Source: Hofstenia miamia (taxonomy: Eukaryota > Xenacoelomorpha > Acoela > Hofsteniidae). Taken from it: 23,826 bases of DNA. This document shows positions 8,736-17,830 of this stretch, piece after piece (position 1 is the first letter of the stretch; each line of letters opens with the position of its first letter). The notes below the pieces were generated by a model. The model had not been told where the DNA came from. It made no database searches and worked only from the letters and a program-made list of their open reading frames with translations. The DNA lies in contig CABFPE010000535.1 of assembly GCA_900660155.1 (NCBI GenBank), positions 232,037 through 255,862 of the forward strand, in the 5' to 3' direction. The translations under genes were made by a program, and so were the position numbers.

Positions 8736-9255
8736 TCCACCAGTATTTGGCTATGTGGGCAAAGCCATTTCCCATTTCATTTTGTAAATTTTATGCATGT
8801 GTTCAAGTCCTTGTAGGAATTTTGTTTTATTTGTATCTAAGGATTTGTCAAGTTTTTTAAATACTGCATAAAATCACAATCAGTTGAAAAAGCAAGGTTG
8901 CCAAAAATATATAGTAATATATGGTCAATTGAACATTTACATCATATTGCTTTTAGCAATTGCAGTGAAATTCTTTTGTTTTCATTTAGAGCTCAAACAA
9001 TTTTACTTTTGTTTGGTAAGTCAAAGACCATTGCATACTGTGATGTTCACATTTCTGACACAAAATGTACTGATAGCTATATATAATGATAATTCTCTAA
9101 CAACCAGCTTAAAACAACTGAGGAAAATTTATAAGATAACTAATGAATACAACAAAGAAAATGAAATAAAAGATGAGCCATATCTTACATCTGCAGCCAA
9201 TGACTCATTGTTGATTTTTAATCAAGCCAATGAAATATTCAAACTCAAACTTTAA

Positions 9256-10264
9256 TGCATTCCTTTAAAGTGGCAAAATAGCTTTCTAAAATATTTTTTT
9301 CATGTTTTTGAGAATTCTGCAATCTATAGTTTCTCTGTTCCTAGCATTGTATTATTCTTTCCAATATCAAAGCAGAAACGTTCCCCATTCTCTGATGGTC
9401 AATTGTAGCATAATCTCTAACAATAGACTCAATTTCAAATAAAAAGAAAAGAAAAATTGAATCTCAAAACTCAAAGAAGAAACTCCAATCAAATTATTAG
9501 AAATTAACTTTAATTAATCATTTTGCCAAACTGTAAGAGCAAATATTGGTCACAATTGATTTGACAAAACATGTGTGGACATTAAGCTCTGCATTGATTT
9601 TACCATAGAAAACAAGTTCATGCAGTAATAAATTACATGGACATAAGAAATTGGTTAGTGACTGGTACTTGCTTGACTGGTAAATATGTTTATTCAATTT
9701 CATATAAATAGCAACTATGCACTGTAAAATTGATGGAAATTTACCCTTTAGTGGCTTACTCTTGATTCATCTGTTTATTACAATTTTATATCATGCAAAG
9801 CTAAGCTAGCCTTGTGAGTGATGATTGAAGGTTGTTTGTGAGTGGATTAGGAAACGAATTTCAGCCTTGATAATTACAGACAACAAAGGTACGGCTAGGT
9901 ATAGGAATGTTTTTTCTCTATTGCTTAGCTGACCACCAATTGCTTGTGTTACATGTAGTAACAAATGCTCAATAGGCGAGGTGCCACCATAAAGATGATT
10001 GTTATTATATTATTAATGTTATTTTAGATCCAAATTCTAGACTAATAAGAGACTGAAACAAGACTTTGTTTGTTATTTATATTTTTATTATATGCAGGAT
10101 AGGAGCTGCCATAGTTTGTAGAAGCCTTTTTATTTTGCCTGCAGCTAGTAGTGTCTTTCTTGTGCATGTCAGTCCTTATTGCAATATATGTTTATTTTAA
10201 TTCGATGTAGGAAACTGCCTTATTTTTATATTATCTATATTTATAAGATGTAATGGCAGTTAGT
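9256..10264. other. non-coding stretch, nothing recognised
   Basis: AT-rich DNA after the pseudogene. Short open frames occur but show no family motif. An AATAAA lies near 9438 in an A-rich run, without a gene that clearly needs it. No repeat matching other parts of the window was found here. Confidence 0.45.
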
Positions 10265-10480
10265 ATCTGGTTGCAAATTCATTACACTAACACAGTAAGT
10301 CTAATGCAAATTGAAAATGAGAATTAAGTTGAGTAGTGCCTGGTATTTATTACACCATAAGTAAGGCACACATAATAAAACTCTTTTGATGAGACTGAGC
10401 TGAGTAGCAGTGGATGGAATGATAGATGCAGATGGATGGAATGGAATAGAACTATTGAAAACCTGCAAACTGTCTTTAAG
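10265..10480 (+). repeat. diverged copy of the 11.7-11.9 kb repeat
   Basis: Ordered matches link this stretch to about 11715-11945. They include 'ggttgcaaat', 'ttacac', 'aattaagt.gagt.gtgcc', 'gta.gg.acacataa', 'tga..gagctgag' and 'gatggaatgg'. Similarity is patchy, with small insertions, so the copies are old. No coding sequence is visible in either. Confidence 0.45.
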
Positions 10481-10805
10481 ATACTGTAGCATCATCCAAA
10501 ATAAGCTGTAAATGATTAAAAACTATTATAATCAGATTAGTTGCTATGATTTCAGATTAATTTGTAAAATGCAACCAAGAATAAAATATGTGTCAAAAAG
10601 AGATATTTGTATCTGCTGATAAAAATAATTTTGACAAAACAATGCTTACATTATTTTATCGCTGCCATCTTGGAAGAAGTTTAAATTTGAATCAACAGGT
10701 ACTTCTTTTGAAATACTATAAATACATTGAAACTTATTGTAAGCATTTGATAAAGAATTTTACTTAGAATTCTTATTTTTCATCTTATTAATGGTTTGAT
10801 TATTT

Positions 10806-11125
10806 AATACAATGTTGAGCTAATTGAGCAGTGTTTAGTAGTGGTCTGGATACATCACAGGGAACAATTCTAGGGTCCCTGTGCCAGATCATGAAAGTGC
10901 ACTTATGTTAGGTGTAGGGGTTTTCTCTCAATTAACTGACTAGCATTTCTTTACTACATGTATCAAATAACTAACTGTCAACAAATGGTCAGATGACCAA
11001 ACCCTAGGAATTATCTTAATATTGTTTTAGATCTAAATTGATGACCTATAATTGACCAATATAATGACTGTACATGTAGTAATTATAAATGTAGGTTAGG
11101 AAGTTGTTCAAATAGAATTTATTTA
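10806..11125 (+). repeat. duplicated segment A, first copy
   Basis: This 320-bp segment is repeated at 11326-11645 with a constant offset of 520 bases. The only difference noticed is G at 10893 against A at 11413. It ends exactly at an N (11126). Such near-identity bounded by single N characters suggests two alleles or overlapping contigs placed side by side rather than a real tandem duplication. Confidence 0.9.
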
Positions 11126-11126
11126 N
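11126..11126. other. ambiguous base N, probable assembly join
   Basis: A single N separates duplicated segment A (first copy) from duplicated segment B (first copy). In the second copy the same two segments are separated by 119 bases (11646-11764), so the N probably stands for missing sequence. Confidence 0.8.
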
Positions 11127-11324
11127 TGTCTTGAGAAAGCACTGAGCTAATGTAGGGTACACATAAGCTATCTTGATTGAGCTGAGAAGTATCACTCAAT
11201 CATCAGATGGAATGGTGAAATTGGATGTGGAGATCTGCTTTGAGCAGATGCCCACTTGAAGATTGCTATGGAGGTTACCACAAGGCTTCATCACCTAAAA
11301 AATGAACAGTTAATTAAGGTTACA
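11127..11324 (+). repeat. duplicated segment B, first copy
   Basis: This 198-bp segment matches 11765-11962 at a constant offset of 638 bases, with no difference noticed. It runs from one N to the next. The segment has no open frame with recognisable content. Confidence 0.9.
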
Positions 11325-11325
11325 N
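11325..11325. other. ambiguous base N, probable assembly join
   Basis: A single N sits where the first A-N-B unit ends and the second A unit begins. Together with the N at 11126 it marks the borders of redundant contig pieces. Confidence 0.8.
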
Positions 11326-11962
11326 AATACAATGTTGAGCTAATTGAGCAGTGTTTAGTAGTGGTCTGGATACATCACAGGGAACAATTCTAGGGTCCCT
11401 GTGCCAGATCATAAAAGTGCACTTATGTTAGGTGTAGGGGTTTTCTCTCAATTAACTGACTAGCATTTCTTTACTACATGTATCAAATAACTAACTGTCA
11501 ACAAATGGTCAGATGACCAAACCCTAGGAATTATCTTAATATTGTTTTAGATCTAAATTGATGACCTATAATTGACCAATATAATGACTGTACATGTAGT
11601 AATTATAAATGTAGGTTAGGAAGTTGTTCAAATAGAATTTATTTAACTAAGCCAATATATTTTGGTAATGGCTACATGTAATGTTGAATGAACAACTAGT
11701 AACAGTTCAGGTTGCAAATGGATATAACACTTTTACACAATAGAGATTAAGTCGAGTTGTGCCATGTCTTGAGAAAGCACTGAGCTAATGTAGGGTACAC
11801 ATAAGCTATCTTGATTGAGCTGAGAAGTATCACTCAATCATCAGATGGAATGGTGAAATTGGATGTGGAGATCTGCTTTGAGCAGATGCCCACTTGAAGA
11901 TTGCTATGGAGGTTACCACAAGGCTTCATCACCTAAAAAATGAACAGTTAATTAAGGTTACA
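11326..11962 (+). repeat. duplicated region, second and continuous copy (A, 119 bp, B)
   Basis: This copy contains segment A (11326-11645), a 119-bp part absent from the first copy (11646-11764), and segment B (11765-11962) without any N. It is therefore the better representation of the locus. No gene was recognised inside. The B part is the better-preserved relative of the diverged repeat at 10265-10480. Confidence 0.85.
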
Positions 11963-12639
11963 TAAGATAACAGAAGAAACTAGTCAAGCAGTAACAACAA
12001 GTAAATGCTTACCCACAATAACACAGCTAACATTACAAGGTAACAGTAGATAAACAGTGATAACGCCTGGTAGAGGATATTACATTCTCTCTTGATCTTT
12101 ACTTTTGAGAATGCTACCTAAATACTAATGATTAATAGTTGCCTTGACTCTGGAGTATTAGTTAAGTTATATTTCTACATGTGTACTATTGTGAAAGAAA
12201 AGAGAGAGTGAAAGTGCTCATTACCCTGCACAATGGAATCTGCAGGCAGTCATATCTAAATTGTACAATGTTATTATGCACATCCCTTGCATGGGTGATG
12301 ATGTAACATGGCACTCATGTCAGGACTCAAACTTCTAGCAAAGTGGTTAAGATGGGTTTCTTCCACCTAATTACCCAGTTAAAAAATGTTTCAAGTTTTA
12401 TTTGTTCTATCTATTCTAACTTAGAGACTAATGCAGTACTTTACCACCAACAAGCAATGCTTTGAGATGTACTCCAGTTGCAACAGTTAAATGCTCACTC
12501 TCTTTTTATCACTCCACCATTGGATATTGTTGTTAATCACTTCTAATCATTACAATGGAATTTACCAAATTATTGTTTTGTGCTTACTACTCAGTTCTTT
12601 TACTTTTAAAGTTTCATTATGATCTGATAAATGGTTCAC
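11963..12639. other. non-coding stretch before the LTR element
   Basis: AT-rich DNA without a recognisable gene. If the downstream gypsy-like element kept its 5' LTR, part of that LTR (U3) should lie here. No second copy of this stretch was found after the element, so LTR limits could not be set. Confidence 0.4.
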
Positions 12640-12647
12640 TATAAAAG
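12640..12647 (+). promoter_or_regulatory. TATA box (TATAAAAG), possible LTR promoter
   Basis: A canonical TATAAAAG lies 132 bases before the ATG at 12779 that opens the gag-like region. Transcription would begin near 12670 and leave a leader of about 110 bases. This fits the U3/R border of a 5' LTR, but that is inference because no matching 3' LTR was found. Confidence 0.45.
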
Positions 12648-12778
12648 ACTACTTGAAAAGGACAAGCTACCTACCTACACAAATATTTTTTTCTTTAAGA
12701 GTCTCACACAAGCAGAGAGGTGTATACACTACCAACTAACCCTCACATCAGCTCAATCACAGCACTGTATCAGAATTT

Positions 12779-14081
12779 ATGACAAAATCTAACAAAAGGA
12801 AACCAAAACCAGGTCTCGCAATGAGAGACACCTCAGCAGACTCCCCCAGAACCCCAGAGGCCACTGAGCCAAAAAGACAGTCTACCCAAATCACTCCCAT
12901 GACCAATGTGGAGATACAGACAATTCCCATGGAGCAACCACCTGACTCCCTCAAAAATACTAAAAACACTTTGCTGAAATAAAAATACAGAAATAGCTCT
13001 CAGAGAACAGATTCAACTACTAAATGATTGATTCAAAGACATAGAAAACAAAAGAAGGCAAACCATACTGGAGCTCAAATTAGACATGAGCAAATGCCTT
13101 GATGACCAGCAAAGCCTGTTCCAAATGCAGGTCAATAATCTAAGACAGAGATTAATGGATGCCAACTTAGAAATCAAAGAACAGAGCATATGATGGAAAA
13201 AACTGTATTCAGATCTCAAAAAGGAGAACATCAAAATGAAACAACTGAACAAATTGCAACAGTTTGAGATCAAACACTTGAAAGACAAAATAAGACTAAA
13301 TCAACTCTCCCAAAAGGACAAAGAAATCAAACCCAGCAAAAACTGAATAAAAACTCACAACGTCTTCATTGAGGAAGAACCTGATATCCAGTTAACAGCA
13401 CCATGAAGAAGCACTTGATCTAAACCCACCACAACAAAACAACCAGAAAGACTAAACCCCAAAGAGGAAGAGGAAAAAGAGCAATTAATCCAAGAACTCT
13501 ACAAAGAAATCACCAAATGAGTGACAAACCAAATAAAACTGGATACACTGAAGAAGCAAAAATTTGAAAACACAATACTCTCAAAACTTGACTTTGAAGA
13601 AATTACCCCCTGCAAAGTGCAACTAAGAACATTCATAGTGAAAATTGACTCTTACTCCCCCACTTTTGAACAGTGACTACAATTGTTTGAGCTGACCATG
13701 AAAGAACGCAAAGTCAGCCAAACCACAGCAGCAGCAATACTACCATTATATTTATCTGGAGCAGCATATCAACACTACTTGATATGGGATCCAGAAACAA
13801 AAAAAAATTACAAAGCACTTACCAGATACTTTCTTGAAAATTACTGCCATGAAATCTTCAAAAACCAGTATAGATTAATCATGAACTCAATGAAAATGAA
13901 GAAATATGACAACATATGCAATTACATTTTGCAAGTACAGCAACTCCTCACACTCAGTTCATGGGGAGGACACTTTTCTAAATACAAACTTTTCTCCCAC
14001 ATTACAAAAGGCCTCCCAGAGAATGTCAAAATCACATGCAATGTTGACAACACCCTTGAAAAAATGATACAAAAGCCATAG
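12779..14081 (+). pseudogene. gypsy-like gag (coiled coil plus capsid-like part)
   Basis: The likely start ATG at 12779 opens 67 codons in one frame. The body then continues in the next frame from about 12978 to a TAG at 14079. This second frame begins with a long charged, heptad-like segment (about 12990-13330), then a Glu/Lys-rich linker, then a capsid-like part with 'TMKERKVSQTTAAAILPLYL' and 'GAAYQHYL'. The latter is typical of retrotransposon gag (family knowledge). In that body frame there are seven in-frame stops before 14079 and all are TGA (13029, 13191, 13344, 13404, 13416, 13518, 13674). None is TAA or TAG. Otherwise the frame is preserved for 1.1 kb. Confidence 0.75.
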
Positions 14082-14458
14082 ATATACAGGTCATGCTAGA
14101 AAATAATCCAAGAATAAGTGAAAAGGCCACATGTAAAAGACCAAACCCAAACACCACTAGTTAAAAACCCAAAGACCAAATGCAGCAAAAAACAAACAGA
14201 TCCAATGAAACCAAGAAAAGCAAAAAAGTTATAAGAATCAAAACTAATGATGGCCAAACCAAGAAGATAAAAGAAAGGAACATATGTTGCTTCAACTGCA
14301 GCCTAAAAGGCCATTGCAAAGACAAATGCAAAAAGCAGATAAACATAATTGAAGATGGCAACACTTATTACAATTACGAAGATCTTTTTGAATCCAAAGA
14401 TGAAATAACCTCAGAAACCAAAGCAGATGAAACCACTGAAGAATCAGAAAACTACTAA
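14075..14458 (+). pseudogene. gag C-terminus with CCHC zinc knuckle
   Basis: After a frameshift in an A-rich run near 14060, the frame continues with 'AIDIQVMLENN', then a Lys/Thr-rich basic segment, then the knuckle 'CFNCSLKGHCKDKC'. That is CX2CX4HX4C with all four zinc ligands intact. This motif packages RNA in retroelement nucleocapsids (family knowledge). An acidic tail rich in Glu and Thr follows and ends at TAA 14458. One TAA near 14161 interrupts the basic part. It precedes the protease region, as in gypsy elements. Confidence 0.8.
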
Positions 14459-14469
14459 GAGTGCTGTCT

Positions 14470-15380
14470 CAAGAAAACCTAGCACCTCTATTAATCCTAA
14501 CCAATATCGAAAACGTAAACACAATCACAGTTGTGATGAACTGCATGATATTAAATGCAACTATAGACACAGGTGCAGTAAAATTCATAATTACAGATGA
14601 ATGCCCATTAAGACTAGGATATGAAAGGAAGAATCTCTAAAAACCCCTCACCAGACTAATCAATGCCTCAGGTGAGTACATCAATACAAAAGGAACACTA
14701 GAAAAAACCTGATTGTGAATCTCCAACAACACATTTGAGCAAGACCTAATAGTTATCAACACTCACAATTTCTTATCTAAAAATAAGTGTATTATCAACT
14801 ACAGCAATAAAACAATAAAAGTACAAGAAGAAGAAATCGTAATAGAGGAGGAAGAAGAAAATCGAAAAATACTATTCAAACTGACAGAGGATATGAAATT
14901 ACAACCATACCACTGGAAAATGCATTCAATAAAAGCCCAATGAGAGATAACAGCAGACATCATGCTCCACAAGCAAACAGGCATAAATACAAAACAGATC
15001 TCATTGCCATCAAGCATATGCTCAATCAGAAAGGGTGAGGGGAAAATACTGATATTAAATGCAACAAACAGAAATGTGAACATCAACTGCTCCAAGGTAA
15101 GGATCTGTGGACAATATGTCCCAACAAACATCAGAAGCATTTAGAGATACCTGGAGGATGGAAATGGAGTTAGTAATCTGCAATGCTTACTAGAGGACAT
15201 GTGGATGAACACCATTGGAGCAAGTAATTCTCACAGCCAACTAAAGGGCATGAGGATGAACACCAAAGAGGAAGAACAAATACCTGAGATAAGAGAAGAA
15301 GACTATAAATGCTTACAAAAAGATGAAAGGCAGAAATTACAAAAAACTACTAATGAAACACAGCAAAATATTCAACTTCT
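14470..15380 (+). pseudogene. gypsy-like aspartic protease and linker
   Basis: In the frame containing 14566 the sequence reads 'MNCMILNATIDTGAVKFIIT', with the DTGA catalytic motif of retroviral-type aspartic proteases at 14566-14577. This is preceded by the usual hydrophobic strand. Further on, 'QISLPSSICSIRKGEG' and 'ILNATNRNVNINCSKV' look like the linker that joins protease and RT in gypsy elements. The frame is broken by stops near 14638, 14709, 14715, 14941 and 15142. The protease cannot be made from this copy. Confidence 0.75.
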
Positions 15381-15399
15381 GTGAAATTAGTGTGGGCCA

Positions 15400-16085
15400 A
15401 GCAGCCAGAGAAACTCACAAAATTGTAACAACAACAGTTAAACTGATAAAACTACCTGTATGAAGAGTACCCAAATAGCTAAAAGACAAGTACAACAAGA
15501 TTCTAAATAAACTCATAGACAACAAAATAATACGCCCAAGTGAAAGTCCTTATGCATCTCCCACAATCTTTGTAAAGCAGGGAACAAAACACAGACTCTG
15601 CATAGATTTCCAAAAACTCAACAAAATAACAAAGAAGGACTCATACCCACTACCAAGAAGTGAAGGTATGCTCTACAAAGCAAGCAAAAAAATATTTCAC
15701 TGTACTGGACCTCTGCAAAGTGTACTGGCAGGTACAAATGGAACTGCAACACATAAAAAAGACAGCATTCATAACACCATATGGACTTGACTAATGGATC
15801 TATATGGCTTTCAGACTCTGCAATGTGCCAGCCACTTTCCAACAGTACATAACAAGCAAAAACAAGCAACATACCATTGAAGTTGGAATAAATGCCTATA
15901 TCAACAATATCATTATAACCAGCAACACAATAGAAGAACATCTAAACAAACTGGACAGAACACTAAACATACTTAAAAAAGCTGAACTTAGAATAAATGG
16001 AAACAAATGCAATATTCTCAAAGAGAAAGTAAAATTCCTGGGAAGGATAATTTCAGAAGCAGACAAATCATCAATCATATCTTGA
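15400..16085 (+). pseudogene. gypsy-like reverse transcriptase with lost active site
   Basis: The entry 'IIRPSESPYASPTIFVKQG' (about 15527 on) and 'HRLCIDFQKLNKIT' are classic Ty3/gypsy RT blocks. A frameshift in the run of seven A near 15687 moves the reading to the next frame. There 'YFTVLDLCKVYWQV' holds the first catalytic Asp and 'FRLCNVPATFQQYI' follows. The YxDD box has become 'YINNIII', so both catalytic Asp residues are Asn, which G-to-A changes could explain. The fold continues to 'VKFLGRIISE'. Stops near 15463, 15475 and 15790 also interrupt it. Dead. Confidence 0.85.
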
Positions 16086-16690
16086 TGTATGGAGTACCTG
16101 AATGAATTCACATTTACCCTTGAACACAGAAAAGGAAAAATATATCTGGACATCACTCATTCAATATCAGAGAGACCTTGAGAAGAAAGACAGTGAAAAA
16201 ACTCAATTCCAATTTTTACCACACAATGAATACAAAAAACTCCTGGAGATTAACATAGATAAAAAAGGACAAGCAATAGCCCTGAGAATGCTAAAAGAAG
16301 AAATCACAGAAAAAGAAATAATAGAAAAACAAAATGAAGACATCACGCTAAAAGAAATAAAAGCAAAAATTAAACATGGAGAACTTTCAAAGACAGCAAA
16401 AAACTACTACAGGAGATACAATTGGAAACTAGATAAAAATGACCTTCTATACGCAACAGGGAAAACAAATAGAATAGCAATACCAGATTATTACAAAAGA
16501 GATATGGTAAGGAAAATTAATGAACAAGGATACAAACAGAAATGACGTTCAACTCTAAATATATCACAACCAGGATAAAAAAAATCAACCTAATACATCA
16601 TAAATATATGTACAAATTGCCTTCTCAACAACAAACAACATTTCCCCACACAGAGGGCACTGATACAAAAGATAATTTCAAATTATATTA
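16078..16690 (+). pseudogene. RNase H tail and integrase N-terminal zinc domain
   Basis: Directly after the RT end comes 'MEYLNEFTFTLEHRKGK', the last block of gypsy RNase H (usually ..yL..f.f.i.H..Gk.N). So most of RNase H is missing and the deletion junction lies near 16080-16095. In the next frame (16102-16545) an integrase-type start reads 'ITLKEIKAKIKHGEL', then 'WKLDKNDLLYATGK', 'RIAIPDYYKRDMV' and 'KINEQGY'. After 16545, in another frame, 'STLNISQPG' and a CX2C pair 'CTNC' (16609-16620) complete the HHCC-like zinc domain, although its His residues are not clear. The catalytic integrase core was not found. Confidence 0.7.
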
Positions 16691-17215
16691 AGTAATAACA
16701 GAACCTTACATTTTCAAAATCTGAAATGGGAAATCACAGATATAAAAGGAGCAACCATAAACAACAAAGCAGAATTCAAACTAGTAAAAAATCAGGGTGA
16801 ACACACATACCAAATGGGTGAGCTGGATAGCCTACCAGAGGAGGAATTCGAAGAAGAATTTCAACACGATATTAGCAATGATGATATACAACCTAGAATT
16901 ATGCCTCAGAAGGTGGCAAAACAAAATATTAATTATAACCCTGAAACATTGGACGTAAATATAATAACTCAGCTTAGGAATATTAAACAACAGTGCAAGT
17001 CAAACCCCAGGAGACGAGTGAAGAGAGCAAAGCTTAGCAAACCCAGGGACATTGAGAACATTAGCAAAGGGGAATCACCTGAAGAAACGCCAAGTACTCA
17101 CCACCATCGCCAATTAAAGGGCATGGTGACGATTTCAAATGTTATCTATTTGAGGAACCAAATGCACCAGAAATACGATATTGAAGAACAATTTGGCTCC
17201 TATGAATATACTTAA
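16682..17215 (+). pseudogene. unrecognised 3' frame of the gypsy-like element
   Basis: A frame without stops runs from about 16682 to TAA 17215. It contains 'NLKWEITDIKGATI', then an acidic run 'LPEEEFEEEFQHD' and later a basic run 'NPRRRVKRAKL'. It follows the integrase zinc domain directly, where the integrase core would be expected, so an internal deletion probably joined a downstream region. In elements of this type the position would suit the end of pol or an extra 3' gene. No envelope-type signal peptide or membrane segment is visible and I do not recognise the family. Confidence 0.4.
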
Positions 17216-17781
17216 GAGAAAATAGAAACCTACACTTACTGATATGAAGATGAACATGACTACAGTTAACAAAAACAAAATACCATGAAACTGGATACTC
17301 AAAGGGCTCACAGAAAAATTAGTTTCCCCATACAAAACAGAAAAACCACTAAAAACCATCGCAAAGATTATACTACGCATCATCACAAGAGAAAACCCCA
17401 TGTTCAAAATAAAGGTGGTCATGATTGCAAACAAAACAGGTATCTGCCCAAAGAAATCTCTCTATTTGACGAACCCACCAAAAAATACATCTGGGGAGCC
17501 ACCTCTGAAATGAAACTCCAACAAATAGATGAACAATGAGAAAACTCATAAAAAGGAAAATGTGCAGAACAATCAATATACTCCAGCCAATAGAATCGAA
17601 AAACATAGAACAGATCACCTCATGTGAAACAGAAAGATTAAAACGAAACACGCCCAAATGCTCATTCACAAAAATCATTAAAAAAGCAGAGAAAATGTCA
17701 AAAACCGGAATAAGCAAACCAGGGGAAGTACTTGAAATGATGACTAAAACACAAATGGGCCGAATAATTGATGGGCATGGG

Positions 17782-17784
<3 letters not shown>
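17216..17784 (+). other. 3' part of the gypsy-like region, no domain recognised
   Basis: A-rich sequence of the same style continues with short frames (for example 17285-17539 and 17536-17760) full of Lys and Thr. No known motif was found. It ends at the (TA)n tract and may be the remaining 3' coding or untranslated part of the LTR element. Confidence 0.35.

Positions 17785-17826
<42 letters not shown>
17785..17826. repeat. (TA)n microsatellite, 42 bp
   Basis: A pure TA run lies exactly between the end of the gypsy-like region and the start of Penelope-like coding similarity. A second TA run closes the Penelope-like fragment at 18603-18632. Confidence 0.95.
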
Positions 17827-17828
<2 letters not shown>

Positions 17829-17830
17829 GA

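Larger units (their letters stand above)
7864..8759. mobile_element. MITE-like DNA element with palindrome-rich arms
   Basis: This is an 896-bp insertion inside a propeller pseudogene. The left end reads CCCATGTAGCCACCACCAG. The right end, reverse-complemented, reads CCCACATAGCCAAATACTGG. The terminal inverted repeat is 10 of 12 identical at the tip. Flanking CA dinucleotides at 7862-7863 and 8760-8761 form a 2-bp target duplication, because deleting the element plus one CA gives uninterrupted alignment to both paralogues. Both arms (7864-8055 and 8600-8759) are GC-richer and full of CCACYRGTGG motifs. The interior (8060-8595) is AT-rich and encodes nothing recognisable. No transposase is present, so it would have been moved by another element. 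The superfamily could not be assigned: a CA duplication is unusual. Confidence 0.85.
7570..9255 (+). pseudogene. split, frameshifted paralogue of the propeller domain
   Basis: Pieces in several frames follow the order of the complete gene. They are 'VNPYLLRYPVEGELLDIL' (about 7589-7640), 'DEIYTIIEHSDEWFITKTS' (7654 on), 'SNGNLLVF' and 'LIE' to 7863. After the inserted element comes 'KPFPISFC' (8762 on), then 'CSSPCRNFVLFVSKDLSSF' in another frame, 'IAFSNCSEILLFSFRAQTIL' (to about 9030), and finally 'AANDSLLIFNQANEIFKLKL' ending in TAA at 9255. Removing the element and one CA restores the reading frame exactly at the insertion point. At least three further frameshifts exist (near 7653, 8790 and 9090), so the copy would be dead even without the insertion. 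There is no RING or B-box part upstream. Homology starts directly after promoter-like repeat A. Confidence 0.85.
12640..17784 (+). mobile_element. decayed Ty3/gypsy-like LTR retroelement
   Basis: The plus strand holds, in canonical order, a gag region with coiled coil, a CCHC zinc knuckle, a DTGA aspartic protease motif, a Ty3/gypsy-type reverse transcriptase, the last part of RNase H, and the zinc-binding N-terminus of integrase followed by unrecognised sequence. That order is the Ty3/gypsy arrangement (family knowledge). Stops, frameshifts, a deleted RNase H and a changed RT active site show that it is dead. The 3' side runs into a (TA)n tract and a Penelope-like fragment, so the 3' LTR is missing or not recognisable. 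The strand is markedly A-rich, as is usual for such elements. Confidence 0.85.

Noticed and set aside
8590..8860. Open frames on both strands across the palindrome array (His/Pro/Thr-rich)
   Set aside because: They arise from the low-complexity CCACYRGTGG repeats. Only the last part from 8762 is real, as pseudogene sequence.
12325..12350. A-box/B-box-like pieces ('ggactcaaac', 'tagcaaagtggtt') as in a tRNA or SINE
   Set aside because: The boxes are in the wrong order and no cloverleaf or 3' tail is visible.
13013..13288. Minus-strand 91-codon hydrophobic frame
   Set aside because: It is the complement of the Lys/Gln-rich coiled-coil region of gag. Such Leu/Ser/Phe-rich shadows are expected opposite A-rich coding sequence.
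12978..14081. Alternative genetic code (TGA read as Trp or Arg)
   Set aside because: The complete RING gene and the propeller-only gene have no internal TGA, and the retroelement also has TAA and TAG breaks. Mutational decay is simpler.
14799..15140. Minus-strand 113-codon frame resembling a membrane protein
   Set aside because: It is the shadow of the gypsy-like protease/RT linker, which has clear homology on the plus strand. The same holds for 15618-15941, 15896-16156, 17135-17434 and 17373-17717.
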